Shown: one piece after another, positions 42,129-50,938 of the stretch
Numbering within the stretch: the stretch's first letter is position 1
Layout: each line of letters begins with the position of its first letter
Source: Streptomyces sp. NBC_01689
Lineage (GTDB): Bacteria; Actinomycetota; Actinomycetes; Streptomycetales; Streptomycetaceae
Direction: 5' to 3'
Assembly: GCF_036250675.1 (NCBI RefSeq)
Contig: NZ_CP109592.1
Span: forward strand, 9,176,001 to 9,240,000
Length of the DNA: 64,000 bases
Translations under genes and position numbers: made by a program
Notes under the pieces: model-generated
Database searches by the model: none
Told to the model about the DNA's origin: nothing
What the model saw: the letters and a program-made list of their open reading frames with translations, nothing else

Positions 42129-43706
42129 TCAGGACTGGCCGGCGGTCGCCGTGACCTCCGTGCCGTGTCCGTCGGACTCCACCGGCGTGACGTCGGCGGT
42201 GGCCGGGGCGGCGGCCGGACCCTGGTGGAACAGGCTCATCACGCCACCCACGACCAGCGTGACCAGCACACCGATCGGGACCAGCCACTGCGCGGCGATC
42301 GCCGTGGGCACGGTCGTCCCCGCGGTGGTCACGTCGATCTTCACGCCGCGGACGATGTAGGTCATCACACCGATCGTCACCACGAAGGCCACCACGGCGT
42401 CGACCTCGGTGGCCCGCCTGATCAGCCGGCCGAGCAGGAACGCCCCGAGCAGTGCGCCGTAGGTGTAGCCCGCGATGGTCAGGCCGGTCAGGTAGACGTT
42501 GCCCGAGCTGGTGCTGAACGCACAGGCGAACACCGCCATCAGCGCCGCCCATACCAGTGTCATCACCCGGGCCAGCTTCAGCAGCGCCTGCTCGGAGGGG
42601 GCCTTCTTCCGGAAGCTGTGGATGATGTCGGAGACGGTGGAGTTGGACATGGAGTTCAGCGCGGAGGACAGCGAGCCCATCGCGGCGCCCAGGATGCCGG
42701 CCACCAGAAGACCCGAGATGCCCACCGGCAGACCGTGCAGGATGAAGTTCGGGTACAGGTTGTCGGAGCTGCTCAGCCCCATCTCCTTGAAGCTGCGGCC
42801 CTTGTTGTACGACCAGAGCAGCGCCCCGGCCAGGGAGAACGCGGCGAACTGCACGGTGACGAAGACACCGGAGGCGATCATCGCCTTCTGGCCCTCGCGC
42901 AGGGTGCGGGTGGTCAGGACGCGCTGGACGATCAACTGGTCCGAACCGTGGCTGGCCATCGCGAAGATGGCGCCGCCGATGATGGCGGTCGGCAGGGCGA
43001 AGGAGCTGGTGAGGATGTGGCCGAGGCCGAAGTCGGTGTCGAAGAGGCGGAACTCGCCGCCGTGCAGGGCATCCGAGAACCCGGTGGCTCCGACGTGCCC
43101 GGTGAGCACGGCGATGGCCAGGATCACGCCGCCGAGGTACAGGCCCATCTGGATGGCGTCCGTCCAGATGACCGCCTTGATGCCACCGAGGTAGGTGTAC
43201 ACGACGGTGATCAGGGTCAGCACGATGATGATGGCCTTGTATCCGGTGTGCACCCCGAGTTCGTCGAGCAGCAGCTTGATCGGGATGGCCGACGCGAACA
43301 GCCGGACGCCCTCGGCGAGCAGCCGGGTGAAGACGAACGCCACCGACGCCAGGCCCTGGAGTTTCAGGCCGAAGCGTTCCCCGAGGTACTGGTACGCGCT
43401 GACGAAGCCGCCGCGCTTGTACAGCGGGATGAGCACCGTCGCGACGACGACCCGTCCGACCACGTAACCCAGCGCCAGTTCGACGTTGCCGAAGCCCTGT
43501 CCGCTGTACGTCCCGCCGGGCACGCTGATGACGGTCAGCACGCTGGTCTCGGTGGCCACGATCGAGAAGGACACCGTCCACCAGGGCATGTGGCTCTCGC
43601 CGACGAAGTACTCCTTCGCCGTCTTCTGCCGCCCGGACAGGCGCAGTCCGATCACGGCGATGGCGACCAGGTAGACGGCGATCACCGCCAGGTCGAGTTG
43701 GCGCAC
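42129..43706 (-). CDS. Sodium:solute symporter (SSS family)
   Basis: 525-residue transporter with about 13 hydrophobic helices typical of the LeuT-fold SSS family. Recognisable are YFVGESHMPWWTVSFSIVATETSVLTVISVPG, GRVVVATVLIPLYKRG, SAYQYLGERFG, and the signature GSDQLIVQRVLTTRTLREGQKA region. SALNSMSNSTV is the conserved helix-8-like Na-site region. The C-terminus is a low-complexity tail. A GTG at 43706 is preceded by AAGGAG at good spacing; the open frame begins two codons earlier at 43712. Flanked by anmK and the amino-sugar kinase, so the likely substrate is MurNAc, anhydro-MurNAc or a related amino sugar. This is an inference. Confidence 0.88.
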   Translation of the reverse strand: MRQLDLAVIAVYLVAIAVIGLRLSGRQKTAKEYFVGESHMPWWTVSFSIVATETSVLTVISVPGGTYSGQGFGNVELALGYVVGRVVVATVLIPLYKRGGFVSAYQYLGERFGLKLQGLASVAFVFTRLLAEGVRLFASAIPIKLLLDELGVHTGYKAIIIVLTLITVVYTYLGGIKAVIWTDAIQMGLYLGGVILAIAVLTGHVGATGFSDALHGGEFRLFDTDFGLGHILTSSFALPTAIIGGAIFAMASHGSDQLIVQRVLTTRTLREGQKAMIASGVFVTVQFAAFSLAGALLWSYNKGRSFKEMGLSSSDNLYPNFILHGLPVGISGLLVAGILGAAMGSLSSALNSMSNSTVSDIIHSFRKKAPSEQALLKLARVMTLVWAALMAVFACAFSTSSGNVYLTGLTIAGYTYGALLGAFLLGRLIRRATEVDAVVAFVVTIGVMTYIVRGVKIDVTTAGTTVPTAIAAQWLVPIGVLVTLVVGGVMSLFHQGPAAAPATADVTPVESDGHGTEVTATAGQS

Positions 43707-43818
43707 GAGCACTCCTTAGAACGGATCGGTGAAGTCACCGGGGGAAAGGGGACGGTGGGGGAGGGGCGGTGCCGGTTCCCGGCGGCGCGGTGGGCGCGCG
43801 ACGGTCCTGGACACCTGG

Positions 43819-44796
43819 TCACGGCGGGGGGACCGCGGTCCGGTGGACGCGGATGACGAGGGGTTCGTGCGGTCCGGCGGAGTCGAGCGCCAGCAGGCGC
43901 GCCCCGTGCAGGGGATCGCCGAGCGCGGGCGTCACCCGCAGCGGCAGCCCCGAGGAGCGGAGCAGGTCGGCGAACGGGTCGAGCAGCGGGGCGCCGATCC
44001 CGATCAGACCGCCGGTGAGAGCGACGGGCAGCGGGTCCGTGCCGCCGATCCCGCGCGCCGCGGCGACGACCGCCTCGGCCAGCGCGGCGGCGGCGTCCCG
44101 CATGATCCCGGTCGCGACCGCGTCGCCGTCGGCGGCCGCACCGGCCACCAGCGGGGCGAAGGACGCGGTCAGCCGAGCCTGGTTGGCGGAATGTCCCACG
44201 GTCGCGGGCAACCGGTCCAGGTCGCCGAAGCGGTCGGCCGCGGCCCGTGTGAGGGAGGTCGCGGGACCACGGCCGTCGTGCGAGCGCAGCGCGGCCCGCA
44301 GGCCGGCGCGGCCGATCCAGGCACCGCTGCCCTCGTCGCCGAGCCAGGGACCCCAGCCGTCGACGCGGGCGAAGGTGCCGTCCTCGCCGATCCCCACGGT
44401 GACGGCGCCGGTTCCCGCGGCCAGCACGACGCCCGCGCCCCCGCCGAGCGCTCCGGCGTGCGCGGTGACCGCGTCGCTCGTGACCGCGACCTCGTCGGTG
44501 GGCAGCGCGTCCAGCAGCAGTTCGGCCAGGGAGCGGGCCGCGGACGGGTCCGCGGCGGCGCCCGCGGCACCCACACAGACCGTGTCGAGCCGTCCGGCGG
44601 GCAGTGCGGAGGCGAGTCCGTCGCCGAGCGACGCGGCGGCGGTGACGGCGGCGACCGCGGCGGTCACGCCGTCCGCCTCCGCCAGACCGGGGGCTCCGGG
44701 AACCTCGCGAACGGGGTGGCCCGGGCTGTCCGGGCCGGTCCAGAGCACGGCGCGGCAGCCGGTCTTCCCCAGGTCCACCGCCAGTACGGCCGTCAT
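43819..44796 (-). CDS. BadF/BadG-type amino-sugar kinase (MurK/GlcNAc kinase-like)
   Basis: 325-residue ASKHA-fold kinase. It begins with MTAVLAVDLGKTGCRAVLW (phosphate 1) and has VVLAAGTGAVTVGIG (phosphate 2), the signature GWGPWLGDEGSGAWIGRAGL and VALTGGLIG (adenosine). The GWGxxLGDEGSG motif is typical of GlcNAc kinases; Clostridium MurK of this family phosphorylates both MurNAc and GlcNAc at O6. In this setting it would convert free MurNAc to MurNAc-6-phosphate beside AnmK. GGAGAAGG lies before the ATG. It is the first gene of the leftward kinase-symporter-anmK-dehydrogenase unit, divergent from the RpiR regulator. Confidence 0.87.
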   Translation of the reverse strand: MTAVLAVDLGKTGCRAVLWTGPDSPGHPVREVPGAPGLAEADGVTAAVAAVTAAASLGDGLASALPAGRLDTVCVGAAGAAADPSAARSLAELLLDALPTDEVAVTSDAVTAHAGALGGGAGVVLAAGTGAVTVGIGEDGTFARVDGWGPWLGDEGSGAWIGRAGLRAALRSHDGRGPATSLTRAAADRFGDLDRLPATVGHSANQARLTASFAPLVAGAAADGDAVATGIMRDAAAALAEAVVAAARGIGGTDPLPVALTGGLIGIGAPLLDPFADLLRSSGLPLRVTPALGDPLHGARLLALDSAGPHEPLVIRVHRTAVPPP

Positions 44797-44878
44797 GTGC
44801 AACGCCTTCTCCGTCGAAAGAGTCGATCCGCGGCTCGGCCGCGCCGAGAGCGTCCGGTGATCGGACCGCGGTGCTGCG

Positions 44879-44970
44879 AGTTTGGAAGCCCGTCCTCCGC
44901 ATGTCAATAAATACCGCCAGGAAAATTCGTCACGTAACTTTTTGCCATCCCTGGTGGGCGTGGCTACGCT
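44879..44970. promoter_or_regulatory. Divergent promoters and candidate MurR/RpiR operator
   Basis: Leftward promoter: TTGACA (complement of 44902-44907), 17-base spacer, CAAACT (complement of 44879-44884). Rightward promoter: TTGCCA (44942-44947), 17-base spacer, TACGCT (44965-44970). Between the two -35 boxes is an AT-rich block (44908-44944) with A- and T-tracts around GTCACGTAAC. This is the most AT-rich patch nearby and a good candidate operator for the adjacent RpiR-family regulator, controlling both directions. Confidence 0.6.
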
Positions 44971-44996
44971 GGCGTCCACACCACCCAGGAGGACCC

Positions 44997-46031
44997 ATGG
45001 CTCGCGAGGTCGCGCACCGTGAAGCTGCGGAGTCGCCGCAAGGCGGCGGCTCGGTCGACGTACTGACGAGGATCCGGGGCGCGCTGCCGTCCCTGGCACC
45101 GTCGGAGCGACGTGTGGCCGACACCGTGCTGGCGGCGCCGTCCGAGGCGGCCGGACTGTCCATCAGCGCCCTGGCCGCGAGGGCCAGCACCTCGGTGGCC
45201 ACCGTGATGAGGTTCTGCCGCGCGATCGGCCTGACCAACTACCCCCACCTGCGGGTCGGCCTCGCCGCCGCCGCGGCGCACGAGAACGCCCTCGGTGCCG
45301 AACGTCCGGTGCTGGGCACCGACATCGGCGCCACCGACTCGCTGGAACAGATCATCAGCAAGATCATCTACAACGAGGTCCGCGCCCTGGAGGAGTCCCG
45401 CGACGGCTTCGACGTGGTCCAGCTCGGACAGGCCGTCGACGCCCTCGCCGACGCCCGCCGGATAGACATCTTCGGTGTGGGCGCCAGCGGATTCGTCGGC
45501 CAGGACCTGCACCAGAAGCTGCACCGCATCGGCCGGATGGCCTTCATCTGGACCGACGCGCACGCCGCGCTGACCGCCGCGGCCCTGCTCGGCCCCGCCG
45601 ACGTGGCCATCGCGATCTCCCACTCCGGCGAGACGACGGACACGATCGAACCCCTGCAGGCCGCCGCCGAGAACGGCGCGACGACGATCGCCCTGACCAA
45701 CTTCTCCCGCTCGCCGCTGGCCGAGAGCGCCGATCTCGTGCTCACCACCTGCGCACGCGAGATGCCGTTCCGCTCCGGCGCGACCGTCAGTCGCATCGCC
45801 CAACTCGCGCTCATCGACTGTCTGTTCGTCGGCGTCGCACAGCGCTCCTACGACGCCACCACGGCCGCCCTGCACCGGACCTACGGCGCGGTGCAGCGCC
45901 ACCGGAGCACCCCCGCGGCCCGCCGCCCCACCGGCGACGGAGCCCTCGCGGGACCGGCCGCCGCCCCCGCGACGGAACCGACGGCTCTGCCCGCGGCCCC
46001 GCAGCCACCCGTGGCGGCGCCCCCGGGGTGA
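44997..46031 (+). CDS. MurR/RpiR family transcriptional regulator
   Basis: 344-residue regulator with an N-terminal HTH_6 domain (VDVLTRIRGALPSLAPSERRVADTVL, AGLSISALAARASTSVATVMRFCRAIG) and a SIS sugar-phosphate-binding domain (DIFGVGASGFVGQDLHQKLHRIG, ISHSGETTDTI). The ligand in E. coli MurR is MurNAc-6-phosphate, fitting the murQ neighbour. The final 50 residues are an Ala/Pro-rich tail. AGGAGG is well placed before the ATG at 44997. Divergent from the kinase operon, 218 bases before murQ on the same strand. Confidence 0.92.
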   Translation: MAREVAHREAAESPQGGGSVDVLTRIRGALPSLAPSERRVADTVLAAPSEAAGLSISALAARASTSVATVMRFCRAIGLTNYPHLRVGLAAAAAHENALGAERPVLGTDIGATDSLEQIISKIIYNEVRALEESRDGFDVVQLGQAVDALADARRIDIFGVGASGFVGQDLHQKLHRIGRMAFIWTDAHAALTAAALLGPADVAIAISHSGETTDTIEPLQAAAENGATTIALTNFSRSPLAESADLVLTTCAREMPFRSGATVSRIAQLALIDCLFVGVAQRSYDATTAALHRTYGAVQRHRSTPAARRPTGDGALAGPAAAPATEPTALPAAPQPPVAAPPG

Positions 46032-46233
46032 CGCGGGACCGGCCCGGTCCCTCCCCGCATGCCTGGCCCCCGGCCCGCGGACGAGCGTCCCGCCGCCCCC
46101 CCGGCCCGCGTTCCCCGGCCACCGGGTGACCCGCCCACCGCCGCCGGGGCCACCGCTGTCGGAACCACCGGCCGACGCGCCCGCACCGTCCCGCGCCGCG
46201 CCCTCTCCCCCTTCACCACCGAACGCACAGCAC

Positions 46234-46268
46234 GAACCGAACGAACCGCATGAACCGAACGAACCGCA
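46234..46268. repeat. Tandem duplication in the murQ leader
   Basis: GAACCGAACGAACCGCA occurs twice (46234-46250 and 46252-46268), an 18-base period, itself built of GAACC-GAAC units. The upstream candidate ATG of murQ (46250) falls on the junction. Confidence 0.8.
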
Positions 46269-47218
46269 CGACAGCGCCCGCCCCGGAAGGAGCGGCGGCG
46301 CCCGCCCGAAAGGAACGACCGCACGTGGACCTCAGCACCCTCGGCACCGAATCCCGCAATCCGCGGACCGCCGAACTGGACCGCATGCCGGTCACCGAAC
46401 TGCTCGCCACCATGAACGACGAGGACCAGACCGTCGCCCTGGCGGTGCGCACGGCGCTGCCCCGGATCGCCGAGGCGGTGGAGAAGATCACCGCGTCGCT
46501 GCGCGCGGGCGGCAGGCTCGTCTATCTCGGCGCGGGCACTAGCGGACGGATCGGCCTGCTCGACGCCGTCGAGTGCCCGCCGACCTTCGGCACCGATCCC
46601 GACCGGGTCGTCGGTCTGCTCTCCGGCGGCCCCGGCGCGTTCGTCCTCGCGGTCGAGGGGGCGGAGGACAGCCCGCAGCTCGCCGTCACCGACCTCGAAG
46701 GCATCGGCCTGACGGCGAGGGACACGGTGGTCGGGCTCGCCGCGAGCGGCCGCACCCCCTACGTCGTCGGCGGCCTGGAGCACGCCCGCGCGGTCGGCGC
46801 GTCGACCGTCTCCGTCGCCTGCAACAGCGACGCGGTCATCAGCCGTCACGCGGACGTCGCCATCGAGGTCCCCACGGGCCCCGAGATCCTCACCGGTTCC
46901 ACCCGCCTCAAGGGCGGCACCGCCGAGAAGCTGGTCTGCAACATGCTGTCGACCGCCACGATGGTGCAGTTGGGCAAGGTGTACGGGAACCTCATGGTCG
47001 ACCTGCGCGCCACGAACGAGAAGCTCGTCGACCGGGCGCGGCGCATCGTCGCGCAGGCCACCGGATCCGACCTCGACGCCGCGTCGGCCGCCCTCCAGGA
47101 GGCCGACGGGCACGCCAAGACCGCGATCGTCATGCTCCTCGCCGGCTGCACCCGCCAGGAGGCGATCGCCCGTCTCGAGGCCGCGCGGGACGACGTGCGG
47201 GCCGCTGCCGCGGCCTGA
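46250..47218 (+). CDS. murQ: N-acetylmuramic acid 6-phosphate etherase
   Basis: Lyase-type SIS-domain enzyme that splits MurNAc-6-phosphate into GlcNAc-6-phosphate and D-lactate. MurQ hallmarks: TESRNPRTAELDRMPVTELL, GAGTSGRIGLLDAVECPP with the catalytic Glu in AVECPP, ESxxxTR-like phosphate loop SGGPGAFVLAVEGAEDS, VGLAASGRTPYV, STRLKGGTAEKLVCNML and GNLMVDLRATNEKL. Up to 322 residues if it starts at ATG 46250; a GTG at 46325, preceded by AAGGAAC about 12 bases upstream, gives the usual family length of about 297 and may be the real start. It follows the RpiR regulator on the same strand. Confidence 0.94.
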   Translation: MNRTNRTTAPAPEGAAAPARKERPHVDLSTLGTESRNPRTAELDRMPVTELLATMNDEDQTVALAVRTALPRIAEAVEKITASLRAGGRLVYLGAGTSGRIGLLDAVECPPTFGTDPDRVVGLLSGGPGAFVLAVEGAEDSPQLAVTDLEGIGLTARDTVVGLAASGRTPYVVGGLEHARAVGASTVSVACNSDAVISRHADVAIEVPTGPEILTGSTRLKGGTAEKLVCNMLSTATMVQLGKVYGNLMVDLRATNEKLVDRARRIVAQATGSDLDAASAALQEADGHAKTAIVMLLAGCTRQEAIARLEAARDDVRAAAAA

Positions 47219-47339
47219 CCGGACCCGCGGGCGGCCCACCGACGGCGCCCCCGGGACCCGTACCGGCTCCGGTGACCGCGGGGCCACCGTGGCGGACATC
47301 ATGCTGTAAACGACGACAAAAGCTGTCACCCTCGACTCC

Positions 47340-48494
47340 ATGCAAGATTCCATCGTCTTGCCGGGGTACTCCCTGGCCAAGGCGGCGGGGTCGGTACGTC
47401 ACCTCACCGAACGGTTGCGCGGCAAGCGGAGCAGTCAGGCGGTGTACGGCGTCAAGACCCTGGCCGCGACCATGCTCACCTGGGGTGCGGTAGCCCCGTG
47501 GTCCCCCGGGGGGCACCCCTACCTGGCCGTCACGACCGCGCTGCTCGCGGTGAACGCCTCCACGGTGTACCGGTCCGTGACACAGGCCGCGCAGAACATG
47601 GCCGCCCGGGTGGCCGGACTCGTTCTCGCCCTGGTGGCGGCCCGGCTGCTGGGACCCACCGCGGGCGGCGTCGTGGCCATCGTGGTCGTCGCGGTCCTGG
47701 CCGGTCCCCGCCGTTCCACGGACGACCGGGTGCAGATCGCCTCCACCGCGCTCATCGCGCTGGCCGCGAGCGCGGCCGACCCGGTGGGAAGCCTGGTCTT
47801 TCCCGTCCTCCAGACCCTGGTCGGCGCGGCCGTCGGCGTGGCCGTGAACGCCTTCCTGCTGCCTCCGCTGTACCTCGACGAGTCGGACGCCGCCGTGCGC
47901 GGTCTGGCCCACGAGATGGGAACCCTGCTGCGCGACATGGGGTCCGGCCTGGCCCAGCGGCACCTCACCGTCAAGGCCCACACCTGGCTGCACCAGGCAC
48001 GCCACCTGGAAGAGCGCTTCAACACCGCGCAGGAGGAGGTGCAGCGGGCCGACGAGAGCCTGCGCTGGAACACCCGGTGCGCCGCGCACGCCCGCTGCGA
48101 GGACCTCACGTACGGCGAGGCGTTCGGCGCCCTGCGCGGGGTGTCGCTCCAGGTCCGGGGCATCGCGCGGACCCTGGCGGACAACGCCCACAACGAGCAC
48201 GCCGAACACCATCTCGGGCAGCAGTTCCTCGACCGGTACGCGGAGACCCTGCGGCTCGCGGGAGACGCCGTCCAGGGATTCGCCGAACCGCGCAAGGTCC
48301 CGGTCCCTTCGGACCCCGCTCCCCGCGGCGAGCTCCGCGACGCGATCGACGAGGCCCAGGCCTGGCACGACGACATGACCGACCTGATCGGGCACGGCAC
48401 GCTCGTCAAGCCGGGCGCCTGGTACGTCTACGGCTCCCTCATGACCGATGTGGAACGGCTGCTGGCCGACCTGGACCACGTCGGCGCGCACTGA
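47340..48494 (+). CDS. FUSC/aromatic acid exporter-like membrane protein
   Basis: 384-residue protein of the ArAE/FUSC group. The N-terminal half has about five to six transmembrane helices (VKTLAATMLTWGAVAPW, HPYLAVTTALLAVNASTVYRS, VAGLVLALVAARLLGP, GGVVAIVVVAVLAGPRR, VLQTLVGAAVGVAVNAFLLPP). The C-terminal half is a soluble, largely helical domain (AQRHLTVKAHTWLHQARHLEERF). Members are annotated as aromatic acid exporters, but few Streptomyces examples have a shown substrate. The ATG lacks an obvious ribosome site. Transcribed with murQ but 121 bases away, no functional link is evident. Confidence 0.83.
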   Translation: MQDSIVLPGYSLAKAAGSVRHLTERLRGKRSSQAVYGVKTLAATMLTWGAVAPWSPGGHPYLAVTTALLAVNASTVYRSVTQAAQNMAARVAGLVLALVAARLLGPTAGGVVAIVVVAVLAGPRRSTDDRVQIASTALIALAASAADPVGSLVFPVLQTLVGAAVGVAVNAFLLPPLYLDESDAAVRGLAHEMGTLLRDMGSGLAQRHLTVKAHTWLHQARHLEERFNTAQEEVQRADESLRWNTRCAAHARCEDLTYGEAFGALRGVSLQVRGIARTLADNAHNEHAEHHLGQQFLDRYAETLRLAGDAVQGFAEPRKVPVPSDPAPRGELRDAIDEAQAWHDDMTDLIGHGTLVKPGAWYVYGSLMTDVERLLADLDHVGAH

Positions 48495-48936
48495 ACACCG
48501 ACCGGCCGCGCCCCTCGCACCACCCCCGTCCGCCGACGACGCCGGCGCGGTCCCGTGCGTGTCGCGGCGCATCCGGGGGAGCGAGGGGAACCGGGCTCAT
48601 CGGCCCGGTGGCCAACGCCGCCCGTACCGGACGCCGCACCGGATACGGGCGGGGCGAGGGCCCCTGCCGGGTGGGGACCGGTCGTCGAATCGGCCGAGAA
48701 ATGCTTGGACCGGGCGGCCGTCCGCGGGAGACACTGCGGTCCGTGGCGGAGCGTGTGAACGCGATCGCCCACCGTCATCATGCGCGGTCCGACGTCCGCC
48801 ACGGGTGCGCCGAGTGCCCTCGGGCGACGGCCTCCCGCGCGCCGACGCTCCGCACGACCGTCCGACGACGCGACAGCCCCGGCTCACCGCCGCAGCCGCG
48901 GTGAGAGGGGACGACGCACGACACCACGGGGGTGGA
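48495..48936. other. Intergenic region, no gene seen
   Basis: A 442-base gap between two rightward genes. Open frames in it are Arg/Pro-rich without ribosome sites. It probably contains a promoter for the ABC exporter gene, but I could not place one. Confidence 0.5.
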
Positions 48937-50757
48937 ATGGGATCGCGCACACCACGTAACTCCTTACCGGGCAAGGGCCCGGTGGTCCTCGCCCTGCGCT
49001 ACTACACCCGGGAACTGACCCGGCGGCGCGGGCTGGCGGCGCCCGCGCTGCTGCTCCCCGCGGTGGGCAACATCGGGATCAACTACGTCGCTCCGCTCGT
49101 CGTCGCCAAACTCGTCGGCCGGATCGCCGACCACCCGGCGACGACCGTCGCCGCCACGCTGCCGTACGTCCTCGCCTTCGCCGGTGTCCTGCTGCTCTCC
49201 GAAGCGTTCTGGCGCCTCGGGCTGCACTGCCTCAACCGGCTCGCCGCGCGCGGTGTCGAGCACCTGTACGTGATCGGCCTGGACGAACTGTTCGCGAAGG
49301 ACGCCGCGTTCTTCCACGACAACTTCGCCGGATCGCTGACCAAGCGGGCCCTCAGCTTCGCCTCCCGCTTCGAGGAGTTCGTCGACACACTGACCTTCTC
49401 GATCGTGGGCCGCTTCGTCCCGCTCGCCTTCGGCGCGGTGGTGCTGTGGCGCTACGCACCCCTGCTCGTCGTCGGACTCCTCACGATGATCGCCCTCACC
49501 GCGGTGTGCGTCGTCCCCCTGATCCGTCGCCGTCAGGCGCTCGTCCGTCAGCGCGAGGAGGCGATCGCCCGGGTCTCCGGACATGTCTCCGACAGCCTGA
49601 TGAACATGGACACGGTCAGGGCGTTCGCGGCCGAGGAGCGGGAGGCCGCCGAGCACCGGTCCCGGGTCGCGGAGTCACGGCGCCTCACCCTCAAGTCGTG
49701 GGACTACGGAAACCTGCGCATCGACACCTTCGTCGCGCCGATGTCCGTGCTGACCAACGTCCTCGGCCTGGTGCTGGCCGTGGCGCTGGGCGGCGGGAAA
49801 CTCGGCGTGGAGACGGTCGTGGTGGCCTTCACCTACTACACGAACGCCACCCGGATCATGTTCGAGTTCAACCAGATCTACCGGCGCCTGGAGAGCTCGA
49901 TGACGGAGGCCGCCCAGTTCACCGAGCTGCTGCTCACCTCCCCGACCGTGCTCGACCCGCCCGTGCCGGAACCCCTCCGCACCCGTGCCGCCGACGTCCG
50001 CTTCGAGCAGGTCCGTTTCTCCCACGCGGGCGCGCGCCCCCTCTTCGAGGGACTGGACCTGGCGGTCGCCCACGGATCGAAGATCGGGCTCGTGGGCCGG
50101 TCCGGCGGCGGCAAGACCACGCTCACCCGTCTGCTGCTGCGGATGACGGACGTCGACGCCGGCCGCATCCTCATCGGCGGCCAGGACATCAGCAGACTCC
50201 GGCAGGCCGACCTGCGCGGAACCATCGCCTACGTGCCGCAGGATCCGGCCATGTTCCACCGCACCCTGCGGGACAACATCGCCTTCGCCCGGCCCGGCGC
50301 CACCGACGCCGAGATCCGGCGCGCCGCCGAGGCGGCACACGTCACCGAGTTCACCGACGCCCTGCCGGACGGCTTCGACACCATCGTCGGCGAGCGCGGT
50401 GTCAAACTCTCCGGCGGACAGCGCCAGCGGGTCGCGCTCGCCCGCGCGATCCTGCGGGACGCGCCGATCCTGCTGCTCGACGAGGCGACCAGCGCCCTGG
50501 ACTCGGAGAGCGAACGCCTCGTGCAGGAGGCACTGTGGCGGCTGATGGACGGCAGGACGGCGCTCGTGGTGGCGCACCGGCTCAGTACGGTCGCCAAGAT
50601 GGACAGACTCGTCGTCATCGACCGGGGCCGGATCGTCGAACAGGGCACCCACCGGGAACTGCTGGGGACCGACGGCCCGTACGCGAAGCTGTGGCGGCAC
50701 CAGTCCGGGGGATTCCTCGACGACAGCCCGGCCGGGAGCGCGGGCCGGCCCGTCTGA
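48937..50757 (+). CDS. ABC exporter with fused membrane and ATPase domains
   Basis: 606-residue half-transporter (type IV ABC exporter). The N-terminal membrane domain has six helices (residues about 30-320), including NIGINYVAPLVVAKLVG and YVLAFAGVLLLSEAFWRLG, and conserved coupling motifs (FAKDAAFFHDNFAGSLTKR). The ATPase has Walker A GRSGGGKTTLTRLLL, Q-loop YVPQDPAMFHRTLRDNIAF, signature LSGGQRQRVALARAIL, Walker B ILLLDEATSALDSESE and H-loop VVAHRLSTV. It should dimerise with itself because no partner half-transporter is adjacent. A drug, lipid or peptide substrate is likely. ATG at 48937. Confidence 0.92.
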   Translation: MGSRTPRNSLPGKGPVVLALRYYTRELTRRRGLAAPALLLPAVGNIGINYVAPLVVAKLVGRIADHPATTVAATLPYVLAFAGVLLLSEAFWRLGLHCLNRLAARGVEHLYVIGLDELFAKDAAFFHDNFAGSLTKRALSFASRFEEFVDTLTFSIVGRFVPLAFGAVVLWRYAPLLVVGLLTMIALTAVCVVPLIRRRQALVRQREEAIARVSGHVSDSLMNMDTVRAFAAEEREAAEHRSRVAESRRLTLKSWDYGNLRIDTFVAPMSVLTNVLGLVLAVALGGGKLGVETVVVAFTYYTNATRIMFEFNQIYRRLESSMTEAAQFTELLLTSPTVLDPPVPEPLRTRAADVRFEQVRFSHAGARPLFEGLDLAVAHGSKIGLVGRSGGGKTTLTRLLLRMTDVDAGRILIGGQDISRLRQADLRGTIAYVPQDPAMFHRTLRDNIAFARPGATDAEIRRAAEAAHVTEFTDALPDGFDTIVGERGVKLSGGQRQRVALARAILRDAPILLLDEATSALDSESERLVQEALWRLMDGRTALVVAHRLSTVAKMDRLVVIDRGRIVEQGTHRELLGTDGPYAKLWRHQSGGFLDDSPAGSAGRPV

Positions 50758-50938
50758 GTGCCGTCCGGCGGGGGTCTCGCTCCTCCCTGCCCACCAGGGG
50801 AGAGCGGGGTGTGGCAGGGGTTCGGAGGTGCTCGTATGGTGAGAGCAGGACGACATCCGTCGCCCCGGGGACAGTCGTGGTCGTGCCACGCGTCGCGGGT
50901 CGCGTGAGCTGTCCCGATCTCCGGAGAGAGAGCCGGCG

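Noticed and set aside
40669..43581. Upstream part of the 1,941-codon frame containing the D-lactate dehydrogenase
   Set aside because: It runs out of frame through anmK and the symporter; the true start with a ribosome site is at 40668.
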